Under the pieces are notes generated by a model. The model saw nothing but the letters and a program-made list of their open reading frames with translations. It made no database searches and had not been told where the DNA came from. This document shows positions 21,352-32,120 of a stretch of DNA of 64,000 nt, in pieces. The stretch is from Lithodes maja (lineage: Eukaryota > Arthropoda > Malacostraca > Decapoda > Lithodidae). Position numbers and translations under genes: made by a program. The DNA lies in contig JBAKBP010007916.1 in the NCBI GenBank assembly GCA_037953745.1, forward strand, positions 1 to 64,000. The letters run 5' to 3'. Each line of letters starts with the position of its first letter. The first letter of the stretch is position 1.

Positions 21352-21680
21352 ATATGGTGCACATATTATGTTTAATAATTGGCTAACAAGATTGTGTAGA
21401 AAAATTGGTTATGAAAATGTCTTAGTAAGTTTCGTATTTTTGCACTAAGTATCATGAAATTAGCTGATAAAGGATTGAATTTTCGGTTATACTGATGTTT
21501 TGGACCGACAGTTAGCCCATCGATCTGTTTAGGCCTAATAGGTCCGGTAGAGCATATACATCATTGCTATATATAGCATTAAGAGCTGAAATGTATTATA
21601 AGGGAGAAAAAAACAAAACCGCTAAAATACATGTATAGGCCTCGGCTACTGTAAAACAATAAGTTTTTCAGCCAGTACCC

Positions 21681-21759
21681 AACCAGCGGGGGTGTGGGGG
21701 CGGCAGCCCCCACCCATATACTAGGTTAGGTTAGGTTAAGTTAGGCTAATAGCCTAGCA

Positions 21760-21808
<49 letters not shown>

Positions 21809-22005
21809 CTCAACCAGCGGGGGTGTGGGGGCAGCAGCCCCCACCCATATACTAGGTTAGATTACGTAAGGTTGTTAGGTTAGGCTAATAGCCTAGAACA
21901 TTAAAAAAAAAAAAAAATCTAACCCAACCAGCGGGGGTGTGGGGGCGGCAGCCCCCACCCATAATACTAGGATAGGTTAGGTAAGGTTGTTAGGTTAGGC
22001 TAATG
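21681..22005. repeat. Three GC-hairpin/A-tract units of about 115-130 bp
   Basis: Units begin AACCAGCGGGGGTGTGGGGG at 21,681, 21,812 and 21,926. Each has an 8-bp stem (GTGGGGGC and GCCCCCAC around a 4-base loop), then CATATACTAGGTTAGG and GGCTAATAGCCTAG. The first two are followed by A tracts (over 40 A near 21,761-21,804). Confidence 0.9.
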
Positions 22006-22920
22006 TCTTCCCAAAGTTGACTATTTTTATAACGTGAGATATTAGGCTACCCACTTCACCCCGTGAAATCCGAGCCAGCTTTCGTCAAAAGTTGGCTCGG
22101 GTATTCACAAAATTGGGTTGTATGGGTTTGCAATTTGGGAAAACCCGAGCCAAGTTTTAATACAAAAAGCTATATTATTGTATTTTTACGCTTTTAACCC
22201 CTCATTTCCCCTGAACTTCATAGCCCTCCCCACTTGTGGGGGGCGTGTTTTTAGATTGTTGGATAATGGGTAAATACTAATTTCCGCTCTTCTTCAGTAT
22301 AAAACAACACTATCTGAAGGAAAAATTACAAGAAACAAAATAAAACTTACTGAAATCGCTGTCGGTCCAAAAAGTCAGGTTTACCGAATTTTCCGCCATG
22401 TGAATAATAGATTAGCCAATGTATCTTTAATAGTTAATATAACCTGATTATTATTAATAGAACTGGTCACGTGGCTAATAGAAAACTGAGTAAGAGCGGT
22501 CATTTTTTTCTTTGGGCGCCATATTGGTATCCTAATTATTAAAAAACGGGAGTATATTAAAGGTTTGATATAGTAGAATTAGATACATTGAGTTAACTAT
22601 GCACCGTGTACTAGTATTACCTAATGTGTGTTATGGGTATGGATATATTGGAGTGTAAAGAGAGGATAATGACCCATGTGGTACCAAAATGGCGGAAGTT
22701 TGCCGAAATATCAACTAGCTCCAAATCGCCGCCTTATTTGTTGTATTACAGTTATTCCACTTTAAGTATATTATTATTTATTCTCCATATCTATTTATGC
22801 GGCATAATTGTGTTAATTACATTAGATAAGTAAGCTTTATAAAAATGGGTCATAATGTTCAAAGGGTTAAGGGGACGGTGGCCATTTTGTTGGTCTATTA
22901 ATTTATAATTATATTCATTG
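22006..22920. other. Non-coding
   Basis: No gene supported. An inverted pair GAGCCAGCTTT...AGTTGGCTCGGG lies at 22,073-22,100, and AAAATGGCGG near 22,687. Confidence 0.4.
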
Positions 22921-22924
22921 ATGT

Positions 22925-23215
22925 TTTATTTTCCTCGCTAGACCTCCAAGCTTAAAAGTACACCCTCTATACCCCCTTCCAAGATATATTTGTATATTTT
23001 TCGGTATAAAAATGTCCAGGCCGAAGGCCGATTCCTCCTAGATTGCAGGCTCGCTATCGCTCGCCAGGAAAGAAATAGACACCTAAATGGCACGAAAGGT
23101 CTTAATGTTGAAAAAAAAGAGCGAAAGTTCTTCAAATTTCCAAACTAATGGGGCGAACGTATCTCAAAAGCAATGGGGCTAAACATGAGCGAGAAGGGGT
23201 TCCATAAAAACTACC
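22925..23215 (-). repeat. Repeat B copy, reverse
   Basis: Landmarks in reverse order: TCGCTAGACCTCCAAGC, GGCCGAAGGCCGATTC hairpin, GCTCGCTATCGCTCGCC, GACACCTAAATGGCACGAAA, ATGGGGCTAAACATGAG. Confidence 0.7.
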
Positions 23216-24385
23216 CTCTTCCCTTAATGATAAATAACCACGTGGCGTCCAGTCAGCCGGCTTCGATTCGCTAGTTTGCCTAAGTTTTCAAAATCCAATT
23301 CAAATATTCTAACTAAATCCTCCATGTTATCATTAAGGCATCTACTACTCTTGGGTTAATAGGTAATTAATCAATATATAAATTATATTCAGGTTAAAAA
23401 ATACTTAGCCCAATTCCGTTTAGAAAAGTCACATGGGAATATAGCCTAAGTTTATGCCATCAATTTATAATCTGGATCTCAATTTCTTCCTAAATGAATC
23501 AAATCTACTAGTGATCGCCATACTATTGAGACAATGTGGTTTTATTTAAAGGGTTAAGGAGGTAGAACTGAGCGAACAATCAAGTGCCGGCTTCCAGAAT
23601 GTTCGTCAAACCTGCCGGCTTTTTCCATCACATTTCTGGCCTTATTTAATGCAAACGTATGAAGTATTATGGGAAAACGACAAGCTCTTGTCCACAAATT
23701 CGGGTCTGGTGGTAAATAAGTCACGTTATTTAGCTATTACACCTTAATTTATTCTATTTTCAGGAGAAACAATGGGGGAAAATGGGAGCACACGAGACTT
23801 ACCTCCTTATAGCTGGACGACCGGGAACAAAATGATCGATTCAGGCGAAAATTGAGAGCTTATATACCCTCGGTTGTATTGCTGGTGGTTGATGGCAACT
23901 ATTGGGTGACAGATGATCGAGAATTTCACTCACAAAATCGTCAATATCTCCCTAATTATACATTTCTGAATAAAATTTACTTAATATAAATTATGCGTAT
24001 TTGTATCCTCTATCTTTTGGTATAAGTTTGACAATTCTAACATACATATTTTGTGAATATTTAATGGTTGTCGTCATATTTCCTTCACAGAGCGAGAGAG
24101 AGAAAGAGAGAGTTCCTATGCCAAGTGGACTTATAGTACCCGAGATTTTTATGCACCTTTATCAATGCTCTCGTGTCCTAATGCCACGCATTAGAGCCCT
24201 CGATCCCCCCATGAACGCCTAGATCCCCGAGGGGATGGCCACGAAGGAATCGCCCTATAATGTATGCTATTGTAGAGACGGTATAATTCAATAGAGGTAT
24301 GAATAGGAGTTTCTTATGGGCTATCTGTATACTACTATAGCTTAATGTGATGTATGCGATTATAGAGGGCCTTTTCATAATATTC
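23216..24385. other. Non-coding, mostly unassigned
   Basis: No gene recognised. Contains a GA-rich run (24,091-24,112) and at 24,196-24,245 a diverged RTE 3'-end segment (GATCCCCGAGGGGATGGCCA). Confidence 0.4.
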
Positions 24386-24525
24386 TGGAAACTATTAGAC
24401 GATTCTATTCAGCTGAGGAAGGACGTCTATCTATTCAAAGGCTACGAAATATGTCACTTAATCCTTTTAGCTGCCACATAGCCTTCCTAAGCCTCATAAA
24501 ATCGTCTAAATGAAGCTGATATCAA
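24386..24525. mobile_element. Family A MITE copy
   Basis: Arms AGACGATTCTATTCAGCTGA and CCTAAGCCTCATAAAATCG in inverted order; followed by an A(16) run. Confidence 0.6.
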
Positions 24526-24639
24526 GTAAAAAAAAAAAAAAAATAGCGTAGAGAGTGAGAGAGCAGCGATCTAACCTGCCTCCCTTGGGCTCTACTGTGG
24601 AACCTGCCTCCACTCAGCCCTTGTCTCGAGTTACAAGGA

Positions 24640-24725
24640 GAGACATCCATCCCCTCCCCCACCCCCCTTCTCACCCCCCCCCCACCCCCCTCAACCCCCC
24701 TGCTCATCCCCCCGACCCCCCTCCC
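24640..24725. repeat. C-rich low-complexity tract
   Basis: About 85 bases of C runs broken by T and A. Open frames through it are artefacts of composition. Confidence 0.85.
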
Positions 24726-24896
24726 CTCTTCGATGACGGGAGAAATCGGACATCGGTCGCCATTTTGGGGACACTAGCTTTTTAATTTCTATGTATAGGT
24801 ATACCATATTAAACAAACTGTTCTCAGTGTGAATGTACACTAACCATAAATTAAATATATTGACAAAATTATACTTTTATTGTTTACATATCCTTG

Positions 24897-24975
24897 TATT
24901 TTTTTTTCTGTGTGATTGAGGGAGACAAAAGGCAGAACTACCTATAGCGAGTGCCTCCCCCATAGTTGAAAAAGT
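24897..24975 (-). mobile_element. 3' end of the retroposon family seen at 4271-4783
   Basis: Shares TGTGATTGAGGGAG, CTATAGCGAGTGCCTCCCCC and the A-rich tail (as T run) with 4271-4345. Heavily 5'-truncated. Confidence 0.65.
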
Positions 24976-24999
24976 ATGTTATTTTTTACGTTTTTCGGT

Positions 25000-25215
25000 A
25001 GAGAAATGTAAGCTACCATCCGAAACCCTCATAAATTATAGACTACTGTAGATATCGCTCGCCAAGAAAAAGACACCTAAATGGCACGAAAGGTCTTAAT
25101 ATTGGCAAATGAATGGGGCGAAAGGTCTTAAAATCGCCAAACTAATGGGGCGAACGTTTTGTAATCTTAAAATTAATGGGGCTAAACATGAGGAAGAAGG
25201 GATTTAAGAAAAAAC
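25000..25215 (-). repeat. Repeat B copy, reverse, 3' part missing
   Basis: ATCGCTCGCCAAGAAAA, GACACCTAAATGGCACGAAA, ATGGGGCGAACG and ATGGGGCTAAACATGAGG in reverse order. Confidence 0.65.
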
Positions 25216-25454
25216 CCTTCTTGCCCTTTAATATATTACCAAGCACCTAGTTGCCTGTGTCTACACTACTGAATGGATAAAGGTTAGGGAAATAGGTTGT
25301 AATAAATTCATCTTTATTCATATGCATAAATACATCATACACGAATGTAATAAAATATATGACAATTGTTTTTAATTAAGCTAAAATTAATAATGGATAT
25401 ATAGGCCTACAAAGCTACATCAAATAAATTAACTAAATATATAAACAAAGCACC

Positions 25455-25860
25455 TAATTAGACGATTTTATTCAGCTTAGGAAGGAACTCAATTAAAACG
25501 CTACACATGATCTCAATTAACCCTTTTAACCACCCCAGATCCTTCCTAAGCTTCATAAAATCGGCTAACTGTAGCCGACATCAAATTAAAAAAAAAACGT
25601 CATCGGTACAGCAAGGGTTAAGTCTCACAGGTCCTTCCTAAGCTTCATAAAATCCTCTAAATGTAACTATGATAACAAAAGACGTCGCCTAAGCTAAAAA
25701 GGGTTAAGAAATAAGAATAGAAACCCCATTATTTTTATTACATTTTGGCTTTCATTGGGCAATATTATTCAGCTTAGGAAGGGCCTGTAGATCTTAAGCG
25801 GGTCTTTCCGAAGCCGAATAAAATCAACTAGTATATGCCCGTAATAAAATGATGATAATA
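25455..25860. mobile_element. Cluster of family A MITE pieces with (AAT)n
   Basis: One copy at 25,455-25,622 (GACGATTTTATTCAGCTTAG ... GGTACAGCAAGGGTTAA), a half at 25,628-25,711, and another at 25,762-25,850. A run of GATAAT then (AAT)n lies at 25,850-25,880. Confidence 0.6.
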
Positions 25861-25882
25861 ATAATAATAATAATAATAATCC

Positions 25883-26780
25883 ATACTCTAGGTAAAAATA
25901 AATTATAACTTTTAGTAGTAATAGTAATAAGTGAAAATAGGAGTACATTTTCCGTAGACTATTTCCATTTACTACAGGCAGACTACCCTCACCATGTTCT
26001 TCATAGTTGCTATGTAGAAGAGTTGCCAATTATACAATAAAAACGAGTAATTATCAATCCCATTTCAAACTATTGCCTAATTGACCTATTTAGCAATAAA
26101 CTATTGTATATCAAAAGCATATTAGTGATGTTGTTAATGGCCTTATTAAACACTGTGCCTTGTATAATTAAATTACAGTTGCATAATTACCCTTTCGCCT
26201 TGCCCCGCCCACCAAAACTAGGGTAGCATATATTAACATAGTACACAACTTGACATTCGACCACCATCTTGACTCCAACTCACGCTGTAGAATATACCTC
26301 GCCATTATTTATAAGCTTCATTATTGAGCATATGATGTTTATTCTATTAACATTGATACTTATTTCTCTATTCCTATCCATCAATGTATCCTGACTGAAA
26401 AGAGTGTTTGGCAGGAAGTGAGTATGGAATCAAGATGGCGGCCGGAACTTCTACGACTACGTACTCTGTTAATCTAGAGACCCTATCCATGAACACAGGC
26501 TCGTCTTCAAAACACACGAATCTGAAACACAAGTTGATTCATTAGTTATATATTACTGAAATTACTAACACACTTTTTCCACACATATATAATTATTTAC
26601 ATCACATAATATTTTTGCTTTACATAGGCCTACAATAATATATTATACAGTAAACATTAGGATTAATAAGATCATTCAATTTAGGTCTACTTTCAAATAA
26701 CCCTTTCAAGATTCGATTACGCATTTCAGATTAAGAAGGGTAGCCTAAAACAACATTTGATTGTGTATACTGAATTGTGT
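25883..26780. other. Non-coding; YY1-like motif
   Basis: No gene recognised. CAAGATGGCGGCCGG near 26,431 matches the consensus YY1 site closely. Confidence 0.4.
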
Positions 26781-26782
26781 GT

Positions 26783-26945
26783 GTGTATGTATGTATGTAT
26801 GTATGTATGTACTCGGGCATTTACCCTTTTTTTTTTTTATGGGGGTGGCCGACCCGAGACAGAGCCCGATCATGGATATCACAACACCTCAGAAAAACAA
26901 AACAAAACACAAAATCACACACACTGAATTAATATTATAAATGTA
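26783..26945 (-). mobile_element. RTE-type LINE 3' end with (TATG)n
   Basis: Microsatellite (GTAT)n at 26,785-26,811, then a reversed 3'-UTR signature GGTGGCCGACCCGAGACAGA. Related 3' ends lie at 33,530, 34,050, 34,305, 57,540 and 59,780. Confidence 0.65.
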
Positions 26946-27029
26946 ATTAATTAATTAAAATGTCTGTAAGGATAATTTATCTCTATTTATTAATTCATAA
27001 CTTCTTGGGCGTTTTTGTTATATTTCCAA

Positions 27030-27190
27030 ACCTCGCCCTTAAAAGTCGGCACGAAAGGTCTTAAAATGTACAAAGAATTAGAGCGAAAGGTCTTAATATC
27101 ACCATACTAATGGGGTGAACGTCTGAAAATCTCAAAACCAATGGGGCTAAAGATGGAGAAGAGGGTCCAGAAAACCCCCCCACTCCCTTA
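27030..27190 (-). repeat. Repeat B fragment, reverse
   Basis: GGCACGAAAGGTCTTAAAAT, ATGGGGTGAACG and ATGGGGCTAAAGATGG. Confidence 0.6.
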
Positions 27191-27256
27191 ATATTGTCCC
27201 ATCCTACCTAAAACAAATGACTATATAGATCACTAATAAGTATACTCTCATATCAC

Positions 27257-27470
27257 TAACCCATTCAGTACCAGGGACGTCCTTTTCATCCTATTCTGGC
27301 ACCTATCAGGCAATTTTATTCAGCTTAGGAAGTACCTCTAGCAATAATAAGGCTTCATATTATCTCAATCAACCCCTTAAACTACCACAGATCCTTCCTA
27401 AGCTGCATAATATCGTCTAATTATAGCTAGACTAAAAGATAACACACGTCGCTGGTACTCAAAGGGTTAA
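27257..27470. mobile_element. Family A MITE, most complete copy
   Basis: Begins CTAACCCATTCAGTACCAGG and ends CTGGTACTCAAAGGGTTAA; inner arms are CAGCTTAGGAAGTACCT and TCCTTCCTAAGCTGCATAA. About 214 bp and nearly palindromic. Confidence 0.75.
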
Positions 27471-27513
27471 GGGTATGGAAGGGCATTTAACGTGTCCATA
27501 ATTAACTACCCAA

Positions 27514-27614
27514 TTAACCCTTTCCGTACCGAGGACGTCTTTTTATTTTTGTTGTTGCTACATTTAGACGATTTTGTGCAGTTTAAGAAGGATGTGTGGA
27601 AGTAAAAGGGTTAC

Positions 27615-27645
<31 letters not shown>

Positions 27646-27905
27646 ATATATGGGAATGTAAAGGGTCAATAAAGTGCCCATGACAACCTACCCTTAACAA
27701 GATATATTGGCCGTAATAAACCCATCGTAGACCAGTTAGATAGTTAAATCACTCAAAATATATTATACCCAAAGATCTTAATAGCCCTTTTTCATAACCT
27801 TTTGATTCTTAGAGGCCCTTACGAAGCTGCGTAAAATCGTCTATGTTAGCCAGAACAACCTAGGAATAAAGCGTCCAAAAACAAAACAAAAATACTGAAA
27901 AGGTT
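27514..27905. mobile_element. Family A MITE interrupted by (AAT)n and unrelated sequence
   Basis: Left half at 27,514-27,606 (TTAACCCTTTCCGTACCGAG, GACGATTTTGTGCAG); (AAT)n at 27,607-27,642; right half at 27,806-27,900 (AGCTGCGTAAAATCGTCTA). Confidence 0.55.
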
Positions 27906-28074
27906 TACAAGATGGCGGCGAGTTGGAAACAAGATGGCGTCCAAATTTATAAGGTGTATAGAATCATCGGCTATATTAACAGTGATTTACCTCTCTATCC
28001 GCATAATTAAAGGTTAATTACCACCAATATACCTCCATACGGCTATGTTATTACGAACACATTAATTACCCCTT

Positions 28075-28800
28075 ACGAACTAATATTCTCGACAAACTAC
28101 CAAACCCGTGACCGACCCCCCAGAGAGCTGAGCAAGTTATGGCGCGAGTAGGATGACCTCCCCCCCCCCCCCCCCCCAGGCCACAGCCGCGCATAGCGTA
28201 TGAATTCTAGACCCCTAAAAAACGTTACTCGCTTCTGATTGGTTGAAGAGTAAAAGTTTTGTCTGACGTCATCATACTGCCCAAGGCGATATTTGTCTGG
28301 TTTTACGAACTCATATTTCGACATACTAGCCAGCCCTTGACCGACCTCGCAGAGCTGAGCATTAAGTTATGGCGCGAGTAGGATGAACCCAAACATCCAC
28401 CCGAGAGGCCATAGCGTATGAATTCTAGACCCTGAAAAAGTTGCTTGCTTCTGATTGGCTGAAACTTTGCAAGTTTGTCTGACGTCACATTACTGCCCGA
28501 GGCGATATTCGTTTGGTTTTGCGAGATAGGTTGTGCTTCTTCCGTAGAATTATATGCAAGTTTAGTTACCCTTGGCGAACTCATATTTTGATTGAACCCA
28601 CAGAGAGCCAAGCAAGTTCTGGCGCGAGTAGGATGAACCCAAACATCCACCTGAGAGGCCATAGCGTATGAATTCTAGACCCCTGGAAAAAGTTGCTGGT
28701 TTCTGATTGGTTGAAGATTGAAAGTTTTGTCTGACGTCACAATACTGCCTGGGGCGATATGGACTGGCTGGCTGTGCGAGAAGAGTAGTGCTTCCCCCGT
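28075..28800 (-). promoter_or_regulatory. Three tandem modules each with CCAAT box and CRE at fixed spacing
   Basis: Three diverged copies of a 216-252 bp unit. Each has GGCGCGAGTAGGATGA, GCGTATGAATTCTAGACC, an inverted CCAAT box (ATTGG at 28,238, 28,454 and 28,706) and a perfect TGACGTCA palindrome (28,264, 28,480 and 28,732). Offset from ATTGG to TGACGTCA is exactly 26 bases in all three. CCAAT (NF-Y) and CRE (CREB/ATF) pairs are typical of proximal promoters, so a promoter or enhancer array is plausible. The repeat could also be a transposon's promoter. Strand assignment is tentative. Confidence 0.6.
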
Positions 28801-28854
28801 AGATTTTGTTATTTCTAGTATTACAGTTTAGTCCATTGGGGGTGAAGGCTGAGG

Positions 28855-29312
28855 GGGAGGGGGGGGGGCTACGCAGAGGGCTATTCTCGGGCAACATGCT
28901 GTGCGATGGATCATATGGGTATATTGATGGGTTATATTGGTATCTTGATAGGGGGGGGGGGGGGGGGGCTGCGCAGAGGGCTGTTCTCGGGCAACATGCT
29001 GTGTGATGGGTTATATGGGTATATTGATGGGGGGGGGGCTACGCAGAGGGCTGTTCTCTGGCATGCTGCTGTGCGATGGGTTATATGGGTATATTGATAG
29101 GGGGGGGGGGGGGTGCTACGCAGAGGGCTGTTCTCTGGCAACATGTGCGATGGGTTAGATGGGTATATTGATAGTAGGGGGAGGGGCTGTGCAGAGGGCT
29201 GTTCTAGGGCATGATGCTGTGCGATGGGTTATATGAGTATATATATAGGAGGGGGGGGGGGCTGCGCAGAGGGCTGTTCTGCGGGCAACATGCTGTGCGA
29301 TGGGTTACATGG
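28855..29312. repeat. G-tract tandem array, unit about 70 bp, six copies
   Basis: Each copy starts with a run of 7-19 G, then GCTGCGCAGAGGGCTGTTCT, CATGCTGTGCGATGGGTTA and TATGGGTATATTGAT. The G tracts could form quadruplexes. Confidence 0.9.
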
Positions 29313-29760
29313 GGTATATTGACAGTGATTAATCGTCTTATCTTAAATAAAATGGGTTTATTACCACCAATATACATTTAAATGGGTATTCCAACATTAT
29401 GATATGTATATTTCATGTGTTTTGCCTCTGTTGAGTTGAGAACAGACAGGAGGCTTACTGCCGCTCGTCTCACTCTTGTTGTTGTTCTCTGCTTGTTGTT
29501 CTGGATCAGTCAAAGGAGTTGTCAGGGAGGAGAGAGACTAAGAAGAAGAGGGGTTTGGGGCGGCTGGGTGATGACAATTTTCGACGGAGGCCTTCAATGC
29601 TTCGTAGCCCTTGTTCTGGACAACAGTAGGCCATTTTGTCCAGCTGAGGAAAGACGTGTTGTAGTCCAAACGCTGACGTCATTTTTGCTGCCGCCAAACA
29701 CACCATCTGAAATTAATGATAAATAAATTAGCTCTTTCAGTTTTCGAGGACAAACTTATG
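29313..29760. other. Non-coding or unassigned
   Basis: A minus-strand frame (29,506-29,706) follows a possible splice acceptor TTAATTTCAG, but I recognise no protein in it and leave it uncalled. Confidence 0.3.
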
Positions 29761-29762
29761 CA

Positions 29763-30140
29763 TAATGTATGCTATCATTAGACGATTTGATTAACCCTTT
29801 CACGCACATATGACGGAGAGGTTGCCAGATTAGCAATAAGAAATAGTTATCTCACTCTTATAATTACCTCTCCAAAATTAGTTGTCTGCCCACAGCTAAC
29901 TCAAAGACAACTGCAGAGGTTGAAGTAACTAAACTAAAGGTTTCTAAATACCCTGATGGCAACAAAGACTTTAAAGTATCCCCAATAGGCTCAAAATCGC
30001 GTCATATGTCGGAGAGGGTTAAGATTAGGAAGGATCTGAGGACGTTTAAGGGATAATTGATATCCTTTTGACTCCCCCCACACCCAATTGCTTAGGATCC
30101 TTCCTAAACTGCATATAATCGTCTAATGTTACCCAAAACA
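29763..30140. mobile_element. Family A MITE containing a second TTAA-type MITE
   Basis: The outer element shows TTAGACGATTTGATTAA on the left and, beyond the inner insertion, GATTAGGAAGGATCTGAGG, then CTTCCTAAACTGCATATAAT. The inner element occupies 29,791-30,022. Confidence 0.65.
29791..30022. mobile_element. TTAA-flanked MITE nested in family A
   Basis: Ends TTAACCCTTTCACGCACATA and, on the opposite strand, TTAACCCTCTCCGACATATG; TTAA at both borders (29,791-29,794 and 30,019-30,022). Removing it with one TTAA reunites the family A arm, so the TTAA duplication is real. piggyBac-type behaviour is inferred. Confidence 0.75.
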
Positions 30141-30616
30141 AAGATACAAATACAAAAAACAATGCTAAATTATATAACGAGGTAGGTATGAACGAAAGAA
30201 AAAATCTTTATCAAATTAAATGTACAGTTGACGTATAATAAATGTAAAGCAATAACACCACAAACGAATTATAATATCCATCATATTCTGGCTATTATAG
30301 ACGATTTTACTTAGTTTAGGTAGGAGTTCTGACAATCATAGGGACAAGTCTATCCACTCTAGAAGTAGTGGGCGGAATTTGGTGAAATTATGTCCTTTAT
30401 GTCACCAGATTCCACCCACTATTGAGGAAGTGGACGGAGTCTGGATGGGTGGAGTTTGGTGACAACATTAAAGAGTCCCTGTTTTGTCACTGAGCTCCGC
30501 CCACAACTGCATTACATTCACCAACTGCCTTAAAATCTCCGTTTTGCACACAAAACAAAACACTATCATCACGTTCAATATGTGATTATTTATTAGTTAT
30601 AATTATTTATTAGTTG

Positions 30617-30937
30617 TGAAATGCGGTGTAATGCCCTCGAAAATGTCCCGCACCCACAATAATACTAACCCGAGTTGACGTCAGGTATAGCGTAAAATAG
30701 TCGTAGATGGTAAGTCCAATAAACTCGTCTCGAGAGACTATCACCGTGGTTCGAAAATAGTCGTAGATGGTAAGTCCAATAAACTCATCTCGAGAGACCA
30801 TCACCGTGGTTCTTAAAAATCGGACTAAGGTTGCTATACTTTTGTACGTCCGTGGTAGTACAGTGGGTTAGCGCGCGGGCCTGGTGGTGATGGTGGTGCG
30901 TCACTAACCAGGGTTCGAACCCCACCCAAGGCATCTC
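30617..30937 (+). repeat. Partial LTR, plus orientation, with tRNA-like promoter
   Basis: Matches the first part of the LTRs at 32,675-33,061 in opposite orientation (TGTAATGCCCTCGAAAATGT near the start). Contains a 61-bp internal duplication (ATAGTCGTAGATGGTAAGTC twice, about 30,692-30,813) absent from the right-hand LTRs. Also carries the A box (TAGTACAGTGGG) and B box (GGTTCGAACCC) sequences. Broken off at 30,937 where the 516-bp array begins. Confidence 0.75.
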
Positions 30938-32120
30938 AACTGAATCCAACTACATTGCAGTTTTGACTCTGCAGGCATCTCCAGCAATTCCCCTTACACA
31001 CCATACGCAGGAAATATCTTGAATGGTGATACTGAAGAGACCCACATTGTCTCAACACACAATGCACCCGAATCCAGCCCAGAACCCTAGTGAGGAGGTG
31101 TACATCGTCAGTGATTAAAGGGCTAGACCAGCCCCTCACCACATCACTCCGAAGAGGGCCAGAAGCCCGAAACGAACACCCAATCCCCCATTCCCTCTAA
31201 ACCGCGAATGGTCGATGAAGCCGCGTAACATTGCGAAAAGCTCCCATGGCGGTACTCTACGTGAGTGCCAGCCCATGCGACTTCTAACTCTGTGCCGAAC
31301 CCACACGCCTTAACAGCGAGGGTTAGAGGACTAGGTTTCGGTTTCGTCCTAGCTGCTCATACAAACAGCACGGACTCCTCAGGGACGCAACTCAGCGCCC
31401 GACCGTAACCACTCCTTGCACCAACTCCGAACACCCAAACCCACCAAGCTCCCAACTGAATCCAACTACATTGCAGTTTTGACTCTGCAGGCATCTCCAG
31501 CAATTCCCCTTACACACCATACGCAGGAAATATCTTGAATGGTGATACTGAAGAGACCCACATTGTCTCAACACACAATGCACCCGAATCCAGCCCAGAA
31601 CCCTAGTGAGGAGGTGTACATCGTCAGTGATTAAAGGGCTAGACCAGCCCCTCACCACATCACTCCGAAGAGGGCCAGAAGCCCGAAACGAACACCCAAT
31701 CCCCCATTCCCTCTAAACCGCGAATGGTCGATGAAGCCGCGTAACATTGCGAAAAGCTCCCATGGCGGTACTCTACGTGAGTGCCAGCCCATGCGACTTC
31801 TAACTCTGTGCCGAACCCACACGCCTTAACAGCGAGGGTTAGAGGACTAGGTTTCGGTTTCGTCCTAGCTGCTCATACAAACAGCACGGACTCCTCAGGG
31901 ACGCAACTCAGCGCCCGACCGTAACCACTCCTTGCACCAACTCCGAACACCCAAACCCACCAAGCTCCCAACTGAATCCAACTACATTGCAGTTTTGACT
32001 CTGCAGGCATCTCCAGCAATTCCCCTTACACACCATACGCAGGAAATATCTTGAATGGTGATACTGAAGAGACCCACATTGTCTCAACACACAATGCACC
32101 CGAATCCAGCCCAGAACCCT
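30938..32120. repeat. 516-bp tandem repeat, two full copies and a partial third
   Basis: Units start AACTGAATCCAACTACATTG at 30,938, 31,454 and 31,970, exactly 516 bp apart, with no difference noticed in the parts I compared. The third is cut at CCAGAACCCT where the LTR unit starts. The same minus-strand open frame of 63-88 residues occurs in each copy simply because of repetition. Confidence 0.9.

Noticed and set aside
24522..24785. Proline- or glycine-rich open frames
   Set aside because: They come from a C-rich low-complexity tract.
26415..26535. Possible minus-strand exon after a CTTGTGTTTCAG-like acceptor
   Set aside because: The reading FVCFEDEPVFMDRV matches nothing I know and overlaps a YY1-like motif; too little evidence.
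29506..29716. Possible host exon after acceptor TTAATTTCAG on the minus strand
   Set aside because: Open for only 66 codons, no recognisable family and no matching donor or neighbouring exon.
30936..32099. Repeated minus-strand open frames of 63-88 residues as a gene family
   Set aside because: They lie at the same place in each 516-bp repeat unit, have no recognisable domain and are explained by the tandem duplication.
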